In this document: piece by piece, positions 8,390 to 17,500 of the stretch
How the letters are laid out: the number at the start of each line of letters is the position of its first letter
How positions within the stretch are numbered: the first letter of the stretch is position 1
DNA from: Siphonobacter aquaeclarae
GTDB lineage: Bacteria > Bacteroidota > Bacteroidia > Cytophagales > Spirosomataceae
Reading direction: 5' to 3'
DNA: 64,000 nucleotides
Assembly: GCF_900103285.1 (NCBI RefSeq)
Contig: NZ_FNGS01000007.1
Location: forward strand, 1 to 64,000
Made by a program: the position numbers and the translations under genes
Notes under the pieces: generated by a model
What the model was told of the DNA's origin: nothing
What the model saw: only the letters and a program-made list of their open reading frames with translations
Database searches by the model: none

Positions 8390-9394
8390 ATGAAAAACAG
8401 GTTGCTGACGATTGCGGCGCACGTACTGGGAGGACTCGCCTTCCTGGCACTGCCGTATATCTTCGCTCCGGAAGGATTTTCGCCGTTTAACAATCCCCAT
8501 GAGCGCACCAAACTGTCGTCGTACCTGCTCATACTGGCCTACTTTTACCTGAACTACCTGCTGCTGATTCCCCGCCTGTTTTTTACCCGGCAGTATGTCT
8601 GGTTTGGCGTCTGCTCGCTGGTTTGTTTTTGGGTGATTGCCTTTGTGATTGGTGGACAGGGACCGCCGCCACCGGGCATGCACGGCGACCCGGGGCCGCA
8701 TCCGATGCCGCATCCACCAATGGATATCGACCTGAGCCAGAAGTTTTTTCTCTTTCTGCTGGCGTTGTTTCTGTCGCTTTCCCTGCGTATTGCCGATCGC
8801 TGGCGCGCAGCAGAGAAGGCCCGCCTGAGTACCGAGCTATCGTATCTGAAGGCGCAGATCAACCCACATTTCCTGTTCAATACGCTCAATAGTATTTATT
8901 CGCTGGCGCTGGAAAAGTCAGATGCCACCGCCGACGCCATCGTCCGTCTGTCGTCCTTCATGCGGTATGTAATCCGGGAGGCGCACGACGACCGCGTGGC
9001 GCTTTCCAAAGAGCTGGACTATATCAGCCATTATGTCGCGCTGCAACAACTCCGCCTGGACGATACGGCTACGGTAGACTTTCAGGTCAGCGGAGATCCT
9101 GCCGGACTGGAAATCGCCCCGCTGCTGCTGATATCCTTCATCGAAAATGCCTTTAAATACGGCGTCAATCCCGACGGAAAATCCGGTATCCGTATCCGCG
9201 TAGACATCCTTGGCGATACTCTTCATTTATTGGTGGAAAACAGCAAAGTGCGCGTTTTTCAGGACGAACAAACCGGTATCGGCCTTGAAAACACCCGCGC
9301 CCGCCTTCGCTTGCTGTACCCCCGGCGGCATGAGCTCACCATCCGGGACGAAGGCACTACCTTTACCGTCAACCTGACTCTCCGATTGTCATGA
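8390..9394 (+). CDS. LytS-like sensor histidine kinase with H/M/P-rich loop
   Basis: 334 residues. Four membrane helices (about 7-26, 44-64, 69-89, 117-134) precede a His_kinase domain of the LytS/YehU type: QINPHFLFNTLNSIYSL with phosphoacceptor His160, then a HATPase_c domain with SFIENAFKYG (N box) and GIGLENTRARL (G box). The loop between helices 3 and 4 (about 90-116) is rich in Pro, His and Met (GMHGDPGPHPMPHPPMD) and is predicted to face the periplasm if the N-terminus is inside, so it may be the sensor, for example of metal ions (inference). Stop and next start overlap (ATGA at 9391), so it is translated with its response regulator. Confidence 0.92.
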   Translation: MKNRLLTIAAHVLGGLAFLALPYIFAPEGFSPFNNPHERTKLSSYLLILAYFYLNYLLLIPRLFFTRQYVWFGVCSLVCFWVIAFVIGGQGPPPPGMHGDPGPHPMPHPPMDIDLSQKFFLFLLALFLSLSLRIADRWRAAEKARLSTELSYLKAQINPHFLFNTLNSIYSLALEKSDATADAIVRLSSFMRYVIREAHDDRVALSKELDYISHYVALQQLRLDDTATVDFQVSGDPAGLEIAPLLLISFIENAFKYGVNPDGKSGIRIRVDILGDTLHLLVENSKVRVFQDEQTGIGLENTRARLRLLYPRRHELTIRDEGTTFTVNLTLRLS

Positions 9395-10083
9395 TCCGCG
9401 CCATCGCCATCGACGACGAGCCGCCTGCCCTGCGCGTCATTACCCATTTCAGTGCGCGTACCGGGCTGGTGGACCTCCTCCGGACCTTCACCAGTACGAC
9501 CGAAGCATATCGTTTTCTGGAGGAAGAGCCCGTTGACCTGCTGTTTCTGGATATCAACATGCCGGCGTTGTCGGGTATTGAATTTTACAAGAATATTCCG
9601 CAATCCTGCCCGGTCATCTTCACCACAGCCTATGCCGAATATGCGGTCGAAGGATTCAACCTCAGCGCCGTGGATTACCTGCTGAAACCGTTTACCTACG
9701 ACCGGTTTATGCAGGCGGTGACCCGAGCCGACGAGTACCTGCGTTTTCTGCGGCAGGAAGAAGCGGCACGTCCCCTGCACCTGTATGTCCGGGCGGATTA
9801 CAGCCTGCACAAAATTCTGTTGTCGGATATTTTGTATATCGAAGGGCTGGACGACTACCTACGGATACATCTGGACGGCGCCAGGCCGGTCGTCGCCCGG
9901 ATGACCATGAAAGGGCTGATGCAAAAACTACCCCAAGCGGATTTCCTCCGCGTGCATCGCTCGTTTATCGTTCCGCTGGCGCGTATCGGTTCGGTGCGGA
10001 ATAAAGTGATTACGTGCGCGGGGAAGGAGATTCCGGTAGGAGCCAGCTATGAGCAGGAGTTCTTCCGGCGGTTTCCGGGGTAA
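9391..10083 (+). CDS. LytTR-family response regulator
   Basis: 230 residues. Receiver domain (1-120): acidic pair Asp8/Asp9, phosphoacceptor Asp54 in LFLDINMPALSG, Thr in FTTAYAEYAVEGF and Lys99 in LLKPF. LytTR DNA-binding domain (about 130-228): ILYIEGLDDYLRIHL, LPQADFLRVHRSFIVPLARI. Cognate partner of the upstream kinase by 4-nt overlap. LytTR regulators bind pairs of direct repeats; their target here is unknown, though the next gene, after a 109-bp gap with a perfect inverted repeat, is a candidate. Confidence 0.94.
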   Translation: MIRAIAIDDEPPALRVITHFSARTGLVDLLRTFTSTTEAYRFLEEEPVDLLFLDINMPALSGIEFYKNIPQSCPVIFTTAYAEYAVEGFNLSAVDYLLKPFTYDRFMQAVTRADEYLRFLRQEEAARPLHLYVRADYSLHKILLSDILYIEGLDDYLRIHLDGARPVVARMTMKGLMQKLPQADFLRVHRSFIVPLARIGSVRNKVITCAGKEIPVGASYEQEFFRRFPG

Positions 10084-10146
10084 GGTTTACCGCAGGAATC
10101 GGCGCGTTTACCTCAAAGCGGCTTCCTTCTACAACGTTCCTGCTGT

Positions 10147-10163
10147 TTCAGACGTATTCTGAA
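10147..10163. promoter_or_regulatory. Inverted repeat TTCAGA-N5-TCTGAA upstream of dioxygenase-like gene
   Basis: Perfect 6+5+6 palindrome, followed by two further CTGAAA boxes (10164-10169 and around 10176). It sits 30-45 bp before the ATG at 10193. Operator role is inferred only. Confidence 0.4.
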
Positions 10164-10192
10164 CTGAAACGACCACTGAAACAAGCAAGAAC

Positions 10193-10930
10193 ATGGAACG
10201 TAAGGATTTTTTGAAAAGAAGCTTTTCCGCTCTGGGGATGATGACGGTTGCACCGCTGGTCAGCGCCTGTAAAAAAGACGACGACGTTACGTCCACAAGT
10301 ACGGGCACCGGAACAGGCACGGGTACCGGAACGACCACCGGCTCCTGCACCACGACGCCGACGGAAACCGAAGGCCCCTTTCCCACAAAAACTCCCGGTT
10401 CCCTGGTGACCAACGACATCCGTTCCGACCGGACAGGTGTACTGTTGACCGTCAAAATCACCATTCAGAATAAGAATAACAGTTGCGCGGCCCTTTCCGG
10501 GGCACTGGTGGATATCTGGCATTGCGATGCGGCCGGAAACTACTCCGAATATGGCGGAACGCAGATGCAATCGACCAACTATACCTCTGTCCACTTTCTG
10601 CGCGGCCGGCAGACGACAGACAGCAACGGACTGGTGACGTTCACGTCCATTTTTCCCGGCTGGTACTCGGGCCGGGCGCCCCATATCCACGTGCATATCT
10701 ACGATTCGTCGGGAAAATCCCTGCTGGTTACGCAGATAGCTTTTCCCTACGATGTCTGTAATACTGTCTACACAACCGCTCAATCCTACGGCTATACAAA
10801 AGGAACCCAGGATACGAAGAACGAAAATGACAACGTATTCAGTGATGGGTTTACCCTCGAACTGGCGAGTGTAACGGGCAGTATATCAGCCGGGTATGTG
10901 CTGACGCACACGATCGTCGCCAACGGATAA
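10193..10930 (+). CDS. Secreted lipoprotein with intradiol ring-cleavage dioxygenase fold
   Basis: 245 residues. N-terminus ERKDFLKRSFSALGMM resembles a Tat signal and ends in a lipobox (LVSAC, Cys27), so the protein is probably exported and lipidated. A Thr/Gly linker (TGTGTGTGT) follows, then the dioxygenase core: TEGPFP, DIWHCDAAGNYSEY and PGWYSGRAPHIHVHIYD. The two Tyr and two His expected as ligands of the Fe(III) site are visible in the last two motifs. Family members cleave catechols between the hydroxyls, but exported versions like this are poorly characterised, so the substrate is open. It starts 109 bp after the LytTR regulator. Confidence 0.85.
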   Translation: MERKDFLKRSFSALGMMTVAPLVSACKKDDDVTSTSTGTGTGTGTGTTTGSCTTTPTETEGPFPTKTPGSLVTNDIRSDRTGVLLTVKITIQNKNNSCAALSGALVDIWHCDAAGNYSEYGGTQMQSTNYTSVHFLRGRQTTDSNGLVTFTSIFPGWYSGRAPHIHVHIYDSSGKSLLVTQIAFPYDVCNTVYTTAQSYGYTKGTQDTKNENDNVFSDGFTLELASVTGSISAGYVLTHTIVANG

Positions 10931-10942
10931 GATACTACACCT

Positions 10943-10975
10943 GACCGCGGGCTGGCCGGAAGGCGGCTCGCGGTC
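10943..10975. other. Stable GC-rich hairpin between dioxygenase-like gene and next gene
   Basis: GACCGCG (10943-10949) pairs with CGCGGTC (10969-10975), with further GC pairing inside. There is no T-run, so it is not a standard terminator; it may be an RNA-processing or stability element. Confidence 0.4.
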
Positions 10976-10991
10976 CTGATTCTCAACCCGT

Positions 10992-11504
10992 ATGAGCCAC
11001 CGAATCATCCGGCTCGGTTTCCGGAAACTCATCAGCCGGGCTTCCGACAAGCCCTGGGAGCAATTTGTATACGAAGATACCCGGCGGGAACTGTTCATGC
11101 AGGCACAGTACTTCAATCCGGACGGGCAGTATGCTACGTTTTCCGAATTGATTGCGCAGGTAACGGCAGCAGAAAAACTGCATGCCCTGACGAGTACGGC
11201 GGCCGTCGGGTACCTGCGCCAGCTGGACGGAAAAATCCCGGACATCCTCAACGCATACGGCAGGCGCTGCCTGCCCTTTTCGGATTTCCGGTTTGAGGTG
11301 ATCCAATCTGATTTCCGGAAAAAAGAAGAACATACCGTCGCGGTGACCTTTTACAGCGACCCGCTTACGTGGATCGATACACCCGGTGCGTACTGGCTGG
11401 TGGCTTATGGCGACCGCCGTGACGACCTGGAAGCCGGCCGGGAAGTCGAAACCGATCTGATTCCGCAGCAACCGTTTCTTTCCATTCATTCCCTCCGCAT
11501 ATGA
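10992..11504 (+). CDS. Hypothetical protein, coupled to pirin-like gene
   Basis: 170 residues, not recognised. No signal peptide or membrane helix; moderately basic N-terminus (MSHRIIRLGFRKLISRASDKPWEQF), mixed alpha/beta-looking sequence. ATG at 10992. Its stop overlaps the start of the pirin-like gene by 4 nt (ATGA at 11501), so the two are co-translated and may act together. No motif supports an enzymatic assignment. Confidence 0.7.
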   Translation: MSHRIIRLGFRKLISRASDKPWEQFVYEDTRRELFMQAQYFNPDGQYATFSELIAQVTAAEKLHALTSTAAVGYLRQLDGKIPDILNAYGRRCLPFSDFRFEVIQSDFRKKEEHTVAVTFYSDPLTWIDTPGAYWLVAYGDRRDDLEAGREVETDLIPQQPFLSIHSLRI

Positions 11505-12151
11505 CAACAGTAGAAGAAGCACGGATTTTTCTGGCCGACCGGCGTGGCGTCAGCCAGTCGGAGGCTTTTCGCAGCTATCACCTGCTGGCTTTCGGGGACT
11601 ACCGGGAAGAAGGCCGGGAACCGTTCGGGGTATTGCAGGTCCTGAACGACGATACGCTTGCGCCGGGTATTTCCCGGAAAATGGAACCTGCCGCCGGAAT
11701 GGAAGTACTGCTCCTGCCGGTGGCAGGTAGTCTGGCGTATACCGATGCCTCCGGTCGGGAATACCTGCTGGAACCCGGAGACGCAGCGCGGGTATCGCCG
11801 GGCAGCTATACCGTCCGGAATCCGTATGATACCGAGCTGATCAATTTTCTGCAGATCTGGCGGAGCGCCGCGCCGCCCGCTTCAAAAACGATAGTCTTTG
11901 ATTTATCGAAGAAAAATACCCTGCACGATCTCTCCATTGGCCGTTTCTGGGGTATCGGGCAATACGAAGGCCGGCAGGAAGGTACCTGCCGGCCGGGTAG
12001 TTCACGGGTGTTTGTGTATGTGCTCGAAGGTGCTTTTGAAGTACAAAACCGGCTGCTGCACCCGCGTGACGGCCTCGCGCTGACAGGCGCAGAGACCATC
12101 GGATGGGAGGCCCTGTCGGACAACGCCATCCTGCTGCTGATCGAAGCCTAA
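11501..12151 (+). CDS. Pirin-like bicupin lacking the canonical metal ligands
   Basis: 216 residues aligning along their length with YhhW-type pirins: [38 protein letters not shown], then two cupin barrels. In YhhW the first cupin binds metal through HPHKD and HSE motifs; here those positions read EPAAG and TVR, so all four ligands are missing. Quercetinase activity is therefore unlikely, and a structural or regulatory role is more plausible (inference). It overlaps the preceding hypothetical gene by 4 nt and, at its 3' end, the stop codon of the convergent gene by 4 nt (12148-12151). Confidence 0.78.
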   Translation: MTTVEEARIFLADRRGVSQSEAFRSYHLLAFGDYREEGREPFGVLQVLNDDTLAPGISRKMEPAAGMEVLLLPVAGSLAYTDASGREYLLEPGDAARVSPGSYTVRNPYDTELINFLQIWRSAAPPASKTIVFDLSKKNTLHDLSIGRFWGIGQYEGRQEGTCRPGSSRVFVYVLEGAFEVQNRLLHPRDGLALTGAETIGWEALSDNAILLLIEA

Positions 12152-13302
12152 ATCCGGATGAAGAGCTTTTTCCGGTACATCCACCGGAGGATAAGCCATA
12201 ATCCGGTCAGGATCACCGCTCCCCGCAGCAGGCTGTGGTAGGCCGGACCGGCGAGATCGTAGAAACCTGCGCCGAGGTGGGTCTGAACGGTATCGGCGAT
12301 GAAATGATCCACGAGGTGCGCCAGGACATAGGCAGCGATGGAGTTCATGCCGATGACCACCAGCGGGAACGCCCAGCGCTGCCATTGGCGCACGTCGATC
12401 AGGTAGTAAAAAAGAGCGAGGAGCAGAAAACACCAGCCCCCGCTGAAGAGTACCCATGACGGTGTCCAGATACGTTTCACGGACGGGCAGATGCCGGTAA
12501 CGCTCAGCAACCAACCCGTTGCCAGGCCTGCAATACCCGCAATCACCAGTCGTTTTAGCAAGGCCTTTTCACCCATATTGGCCCGTACCCAGCGACCGGC
12601 CTGAAGACCCAGGATCATCGTTCCCAGCGTCGGAATGAAGCTGAGGGTGGCATAGCCGCCTCCGTTGGCGATGAATGCTTTTTCCCGGGGAAACAGGTTC
12701 AGAAACCAGGTGTCGAACGCCCAGGCGAGGTTGCTGTTTTTGTTGAAATGGGCGGCGATACCGGTGAAGTGATGGGGCCAGTCGGCCGGTACTTTTACCG
12801 CTTCATACGAAAAGTCAGGCCCCGCAACGGGGTACAGCACAAAGGCCAGCCAGTAGCCGGCGAGAATCAGGCCCAGGGCGATCCAACCCGTCCGCACCGA
12901 CTGATAGCCGATCAGAAACAAAAACGTATAGCCCAGCCCGATCTGTGTAAGCGTATCTTCAAAGGTAAAATTGGTCTGAACGCGTCCGACGGAGCGCAGC
13001 GCAATTCCCAGCAGAATCAGGATCAGCGACCGGCGCATGGTATGGCCGAGCTGCGTCCCGAACGACTCGCCTTTGCTGATCCGGGAGGCGATGGAAAAAG
13101 GCAGCGCAACCCCTACCAGGAAGCTGAAAGACGGCTGAATCAGGTCATGGAGGGAGCATCCCAGCCATTCGACGTGGTCCTGGTGATGCGCCAGAAAACG
13201 CCAGAACGAACTATCAGGCAGCGCCTCGGAAACCTTCCCGAACTGCAGTACTTCGGCCATCATGAGGAGCATGACAAAGCCACGGTAGGCATCCATCGAC
13301 AT
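12148..13302 (-). CDS. NagX/DUF5009-like multipass membrane protein
   Basis: 384 residues from ATG 13302, about 10-11 membrane helices. [18 protein letters not shown] and the H-x-D-H (HHQDHVEW) and [20 protein letters not shown] segments match the heparan-alpha-glucosaminide N-acetyltransferase/NagX group (DUF5009, acyltransferase_3-like), proteins proposed to handle or acetylate amino sugars at the membrane. Family members usually have 5-15 residues before the L-S-D-A-x-R-G motif, so a TTG start at 13341 (adding [12 protein letters not shown]) is a real alternative. A minus-strand terminator hairpin lies just upstream (13375-13405), which may act on its leader. It overlaps the pirin-like gene at the stops. 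Confidence 0.8.
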   Translation of the reverse strand: MSMDAYRGFVMLLMMAEVLQFGKVSEALPDSSFWRFLAHHQDHVEWLGCSLHDLIQPSFSFLVGVALPFSIASRISKGESFGTQLGHTMRRSLILILLGIALRSVGRVQTNFTFEDTLTQIGLGYTFLFLIGYQSVRTGWIALGLILAGYWLAFVLYPVAGPDFSYEAVKVPADWPHHFTGIAAHFNKNSNLAWAFDTWFLNLFPREKAFIANGGGYATLSFIPTLGTMILGLQAGRWVRANMGEKALLKRLVIAGIAGLATGWLLSVTGICPSVKRIWTPSWVLFSGGWCFLLLALFYYLIDVRQWQRWAFPLVVIGMNSIAAYVLAHLVDHFIADTVQTHLGAGFYDLAGPAYHSLLRGAVILTGLWLILRWMYRKKLFIRI

Positions 13303-13374
13303 CAGTCGACCCGCCCGGAACTCAGTAGATACGGAAGCCAAAACGGTAAAGAGGTTCAGTGAATGTGCAAGAAA

Positions 13375-13405
13375 CAAAAAATCCCGTAGCCTCTACTACG
13401 GGATT
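13375..13405 (-). terminator. Minus-strand terminator hairpin upstream of the NagX-like gene
   Basis: AATCCCGTAG (13380-13389) pairs with CTACGGGATT (13396-13405) around CCTCTA; read on the minus strand it is followed by six T. No minus-strand gene lies upstream, so it may be an attenuator or the end of a short RNA. Confidence 0.6.
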
Positions 13406-13570
13406 TCGGGCATCGGGGACTATTCCTTCCGGCAGAAAACTACGTCACCGGGTGAATTTCAGGGAAAGTAGTTGTCGCTCCTTTCTGGATGGGAAGCCGC
13501 TTTTCCGCTCCGGACGGGAATCAAAATAGGGTTTTCGGGTTTATTCTCCCGGAACCAACCAATTCGTTGC

Positions 13571-14461
13571 ATGAATCGAGACCAGATCAAAGGGATCGTA
13601 TGGGTGGCGCTTGGCGCCGCCAGTTACGGCATCCTCGCTACCTTCGTGAAACTGGCCTATGACGAACATTTTACTACTTCCGAAGTAACATTTTCCCAGT
13701 ATTTCCTCGGTTTTGCGGGAATCGGCCTGCTGAATCTCTTCGCCCGAAAAACGACGCGTACGCCTGTGCGACCGGCGCAGGCCGGTAAGCTCATGCTCGC
13801 CGGTACGTCGATGGGCTTTACCGGTACTTTCTATTACTACTCGGTGCAGTATGTACCGGTGTCGCTGGCGATTGTCCTGCTGATGCAGACGGTCTGGATG
13901 GGTGTTGTGGCAGAAATGATACTCGAAAAACGCGCTCCTTCCTGGCTGAAAACGGGCGGTGCACTCCTGGTATGCGTCGGGTCAATACTGGCGACAGACG
14001 CGGTACATAACCTGCAAACGCTCGACTGGCGGGGAATAGGCTGGGGATTGCTGGCGGCGCTGTCTTATACCGTATTCGTGGTCGCGTCAAACCGGATTGC
14101 GCCGGATCTCCCGTCGTTGCAGCGAAGCTTCTGGCTGATGACGGGAGCGTTACTGCTGGTTGCCGGTGTGGCGTTGCCGGACCTGCTGGAGAAATTCGAT
14201 GTCCGGGTAATCTGGAAATACGGCCTGGTGCTTTCTCTTTTCGGGACGATCCTGCCGCCGCTGTTGTTCACGGCCGGTATGCCGCTTACCGGGCTGGGAC
14301 TCGGTACCATCATCACCGCCCTCGAGATCCCCGTTTCAGTTTCCATGGCCTACTTCATCCTCGACGAGACCGTCGTCGGTACCCAGTGGCTGGGCATCGT
14401 CGTTATCCTGAGTGCGATTGTGGTGATGAATTGGAGGTCAGTGGCGATGAAGCGGGCGTGA
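13571..14461 (+). CDS. EamA/DMT-family transporter
   Basis: 296 residues with ten predicted membrane helices in two EamA repeats, the drug/metabolite transporter layout. First repeat: IKGIVWVALGAASYGILATFVKLAY ... ILVLLMQTVWMGVVAEMILEKR-type end (SLAIVLLMQTVWMGVVAEMILEK); second repeat ends ALEIPVSVSMAYFILDETVVGTQWLGIVVIL. Start ATG 13571 removes a hydrophilic, poorly conserved upstream extension. Such proteins export or import amino acids, nucleosides or other small molecules; the substrate is unknown. Ends at the second family A palindrome. Confidence 0.88.
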   Translation: MNRDQIKGIVWVALGAASYGILATFVKLAYDEHFTTSEVTFSQYFLGFAGIGLLNLFARKTTRTPVRPAQAGKLMLAGTSMGFTGTFYYYSVQYVPVSLAIVLLMQTVWMGVVAEMILEKRAPSWLKTGGALLVCVGSILATDAVHNLQTLDWRGIGWGLLAALSYTVFVVASNRIAPDLPSLQRSFWLMTGALLLVAGVALPDLLEKFDVRVIWKYGLVLSLFGTILPPLLFTAGMPLTGLGLGTIITALEIPVSVSMAYFILDETVVGTQWLGIVVILSAIVVMNWRSVAMKRA

Positions 14462-14472
14462 GAGGGTTTGAT

Positions 14473-14542
14473 GTTTAGAGTTTAGGGTTTAGAGTTTGGG
14501 GTTGCCGCTTCCGGTATCAACCCCAAACTCTAAACTCTAAAC
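14473..14542. repeat. Palindromic TTTAGAG/TTTAGGG repeat between convergent genes (family A)
   Basis: The segment ending AGAGTTTGGGGTTG (left arm, 14480-14504) pairs with 14518-14542 at 24 of 25 positions, around a short loop. Same text family as 7096-7217. The gap of 92 bp is bounded by convergent stops at 14461 and 14554. Confidence 0.85.
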
Positions 14543-14553
14543 AGAACTCCATC

Positions 14554-17500
14554 CTAATCCCTCGCCCGGTTATCCGGCTTCGGAATCGGCTGGTGCTTGA
14601 CCGGGTGCTGTTTGAGCTGCTCGAGGACGGTCTCGATGGCTTTATTCAGCTGTGGGTCATTGCCGTTTTGCGTGGCTTTGGGCTCCATTTCTACTTCGAT
14701 GTCGGGAGAAACGCCGACGTTCTCTACTTCCCACTTACCGTCAGGACTATAGATACCGAAGCTCGGAGAAGTAACGCTGCCGCCGTCAATCAGCGGAGGA
14801 TAGCCGGAGATACCCACCAGGCCGCCCCAGGTGCGCTTGCCGATGATGGTACCGAGGTTCCGGCGACGGAAGAAATGCGGCAGGGCGTCTCCACCGGAAC
14901 CTGCATATTCATTCACAATCATCACTTTCGGTCCGTAGATAGAAGCAGAAGGAGAAGTAAACGGCTTGCCCTCGCGCGGAGCCCAGTAGCTCAGCAACGG
15001 CCGGTTGAGCATATCGATGATGTAATCGGCAACCATTCCGCCGCCGTTGAAACGCTCGTCGATGATGACCGCTTCCTTGTCCAGCTGGCTGTAATAGTAC
15101 CGGTTGAAGAACTCATAACCGTCTGCGCCGGTATTTGGCAGGTACACATAGGCTACTTTCCCGTTGGTGGCGGCGTCTACCTTGCGGCGGTTGCTTTCCA
15201 CCCAATCCATTTGCCGGAGGCCGGCTTCGTTGGCGACGGGCACAACGGTTACTTTCCGCGCGCCGGTTTCCGAAGGCTGGCCATTCACCGTCAGGACAAT
15301 CTGCTTGCCCACCTGGTTTTCGAAGAAGCGATAGATATTATCTGTAGAACGGATGGGCTTGCCATTGACCGCAATGAGGTACTCGCCGGCTTTGACGTTG
15401 ACACCCGGCTCCGTCAGCGGCGCGCGCAGGTTCGGGTTCCAGTTTTCACCGTTGAAGACCTTTTTGAAGCGGTAAAAGCCATTCGCGATTTCATAGTCTG
15501 CACCCAGCAGCCCAACCTGGATCGGTTTTACTTCGGGGAAATCGCCACCGGATACATAGTTGTGGCCGATTACCATTTCACCCATCATTTCACCGATGAG
15601 GTAGTTGAGATCCGAACGGTGGGATACGTGTGGAAGGAAACGGGCATATTTCTGCTTCACCGCTGCCCAGTCTACGCCGTGGAGGTTGGGAACGTAGAAG
15701 TAGTCCCGCTCGATGCGCCAGAATTCATCCATCATCTGCTTCCATTCAGCACGGGGATCGATCAGTGCCTGGAGACCGCTCGCGTTGATTTTGCCGTCGC
15801 CCATATTCACTTTTCCGCCTACATCCACGATGCCCATGTTGTCGCTGCCGGCATAGTAAAGCAGTTTCTTGCCGTCAGCGCTGATGGTATAGACAGCTAC
15901 TCCCGGCAGGAACGGCTCCGATTTACGCTCTTTCAGGTCGAAACGGTTGAGGGACGGACGGGCATCCGGGCCTCCGTAGTTGACATAGAAGAGCTTACCG
16001 CCATCGGCCGATTCCATATTGCCGATATTGGCTGCCGGCACCGGCAGCGCCAGGATACGCTGGGTGATACCGTCGAGGTCGATGACCACTTTAGGCGCCG
16101 TATCTGCGGGTTTTTCGTCCTTCTTGTCTTCTTTCTTTTCGTCCTTTTTCTCGTCTTTCTTCTCGCCTTTTTTCGTGTCATCCTTCTTCGGCTCTTCTTT
16201 CTTGGCGTCGTCTTTCTTCGGTTCGTCGGTCGATTTTTCCTCATCCGATTCCGGAGCAAACGGAGACGAATCCTTGGCGTTGAGGACGGCGAGGTAGAGA
16301 CTGCTCGTCACCCGGCGGTCGTACGCCGTCATATCCAGCCAACCCGAAGCGAGACCGGTGTTGGTACTGGCCGTGAAGAAGAGGTACTTGCCGTCGCGGC
16401 TGAATACCGGGTTGTTGGCGTCGCTTTTTCCGTCGGAAACCGGGGTCGATTTTGCCGTCGCCAGTTCATACAGGTAAATGGTACTCAGGTAGTTGTCTTC
16501 TTTTTTGGAATAGGTAATCCACTTGCTGTCCGGCGAGAAATGCGCGTCGATCGACGAGTTCGGGCCATACGTATCCATGGCAACCTTCACCGGCTTCTTC
16601 GTCGCCAGATCCATGTACCAGAGGTTCAGTTTTTTGTCCTGGTAAAGGATTTTCTTGCCGTCGGCCGACCACTCCGAAAGGGTATAGAACGTCGGGTCGC
16701 CCAATGAAATGGTCTCTGCCGGTTTTTCGCCCTTCTGATCGGCGATGATGAGCTGGTATTCCCCACCTGCATCCGATACATAAGCGATTTTGTCGCCCTT
16801 CGGTGACCAGATCGGGTTGCGGTCGTGTACGCCGTCGGTCTGGGTCAGGTTACGCCAGTCGCCCTTCTTGGCCGGGACGGTGTAGATATCCCCGCGGGCT
16901 TCTACCACCATCCGGATACCGGTCGGAGACAGGCCGATGCGGCGGATCGAACCGGATACATTTTTCCAGGTAGGGCGGAGTGCCAGGATTTCGGGGGAAA
17001 TGGAGACCGGCACGGGCGTCGTCTTGCCGGAGCCCGGTTCCAGGATATGGAGCCGGCCGGCGTATTCGTATACGAGTTCTTTTCCGTTTCCGCTCAGGGA
17101 TTTCACGTCATAGTCCGTGAATTTGGTCACCTGCCGGAGTTTTTTCGTCGGACGATCGTACTCATAGACATTCATGATCCGGTCACGATCCGACAGGAAA
17201 TACACCTTGTCGCCGATCCAGGCAGGCTGTACATCCGATGCGTTTACATGCGGAAGAACGTCAGAATCCAGCGTCTTCAGGTTGAGCAGCCGGATCGGCG
17301 TCGTCATCCCGCCGCGGTACCGCTTCCAGGTGTTGAACGCGTCGCCGATCGTCGTATACGCCAGCGTTTGTCCATCCGGCGAGTAGCTGGCCCAGGAGCC
17401 TGCCATGAGCACGGGTAGTTCTTCCGGCAGCTCGCCGTTGAGCGAAACCGCAAAGAGTTTCGGGTAGCGTTGGCTGGACGAAGCGGAGTTGGAGGCGAAG

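Noticed and set aside
14593-16707. 704-codon open frame antisense to the tricorn-like protease
   Set aside because: Shadow frame; the propeller, PDZ and S41 motifs are on the minus strand.
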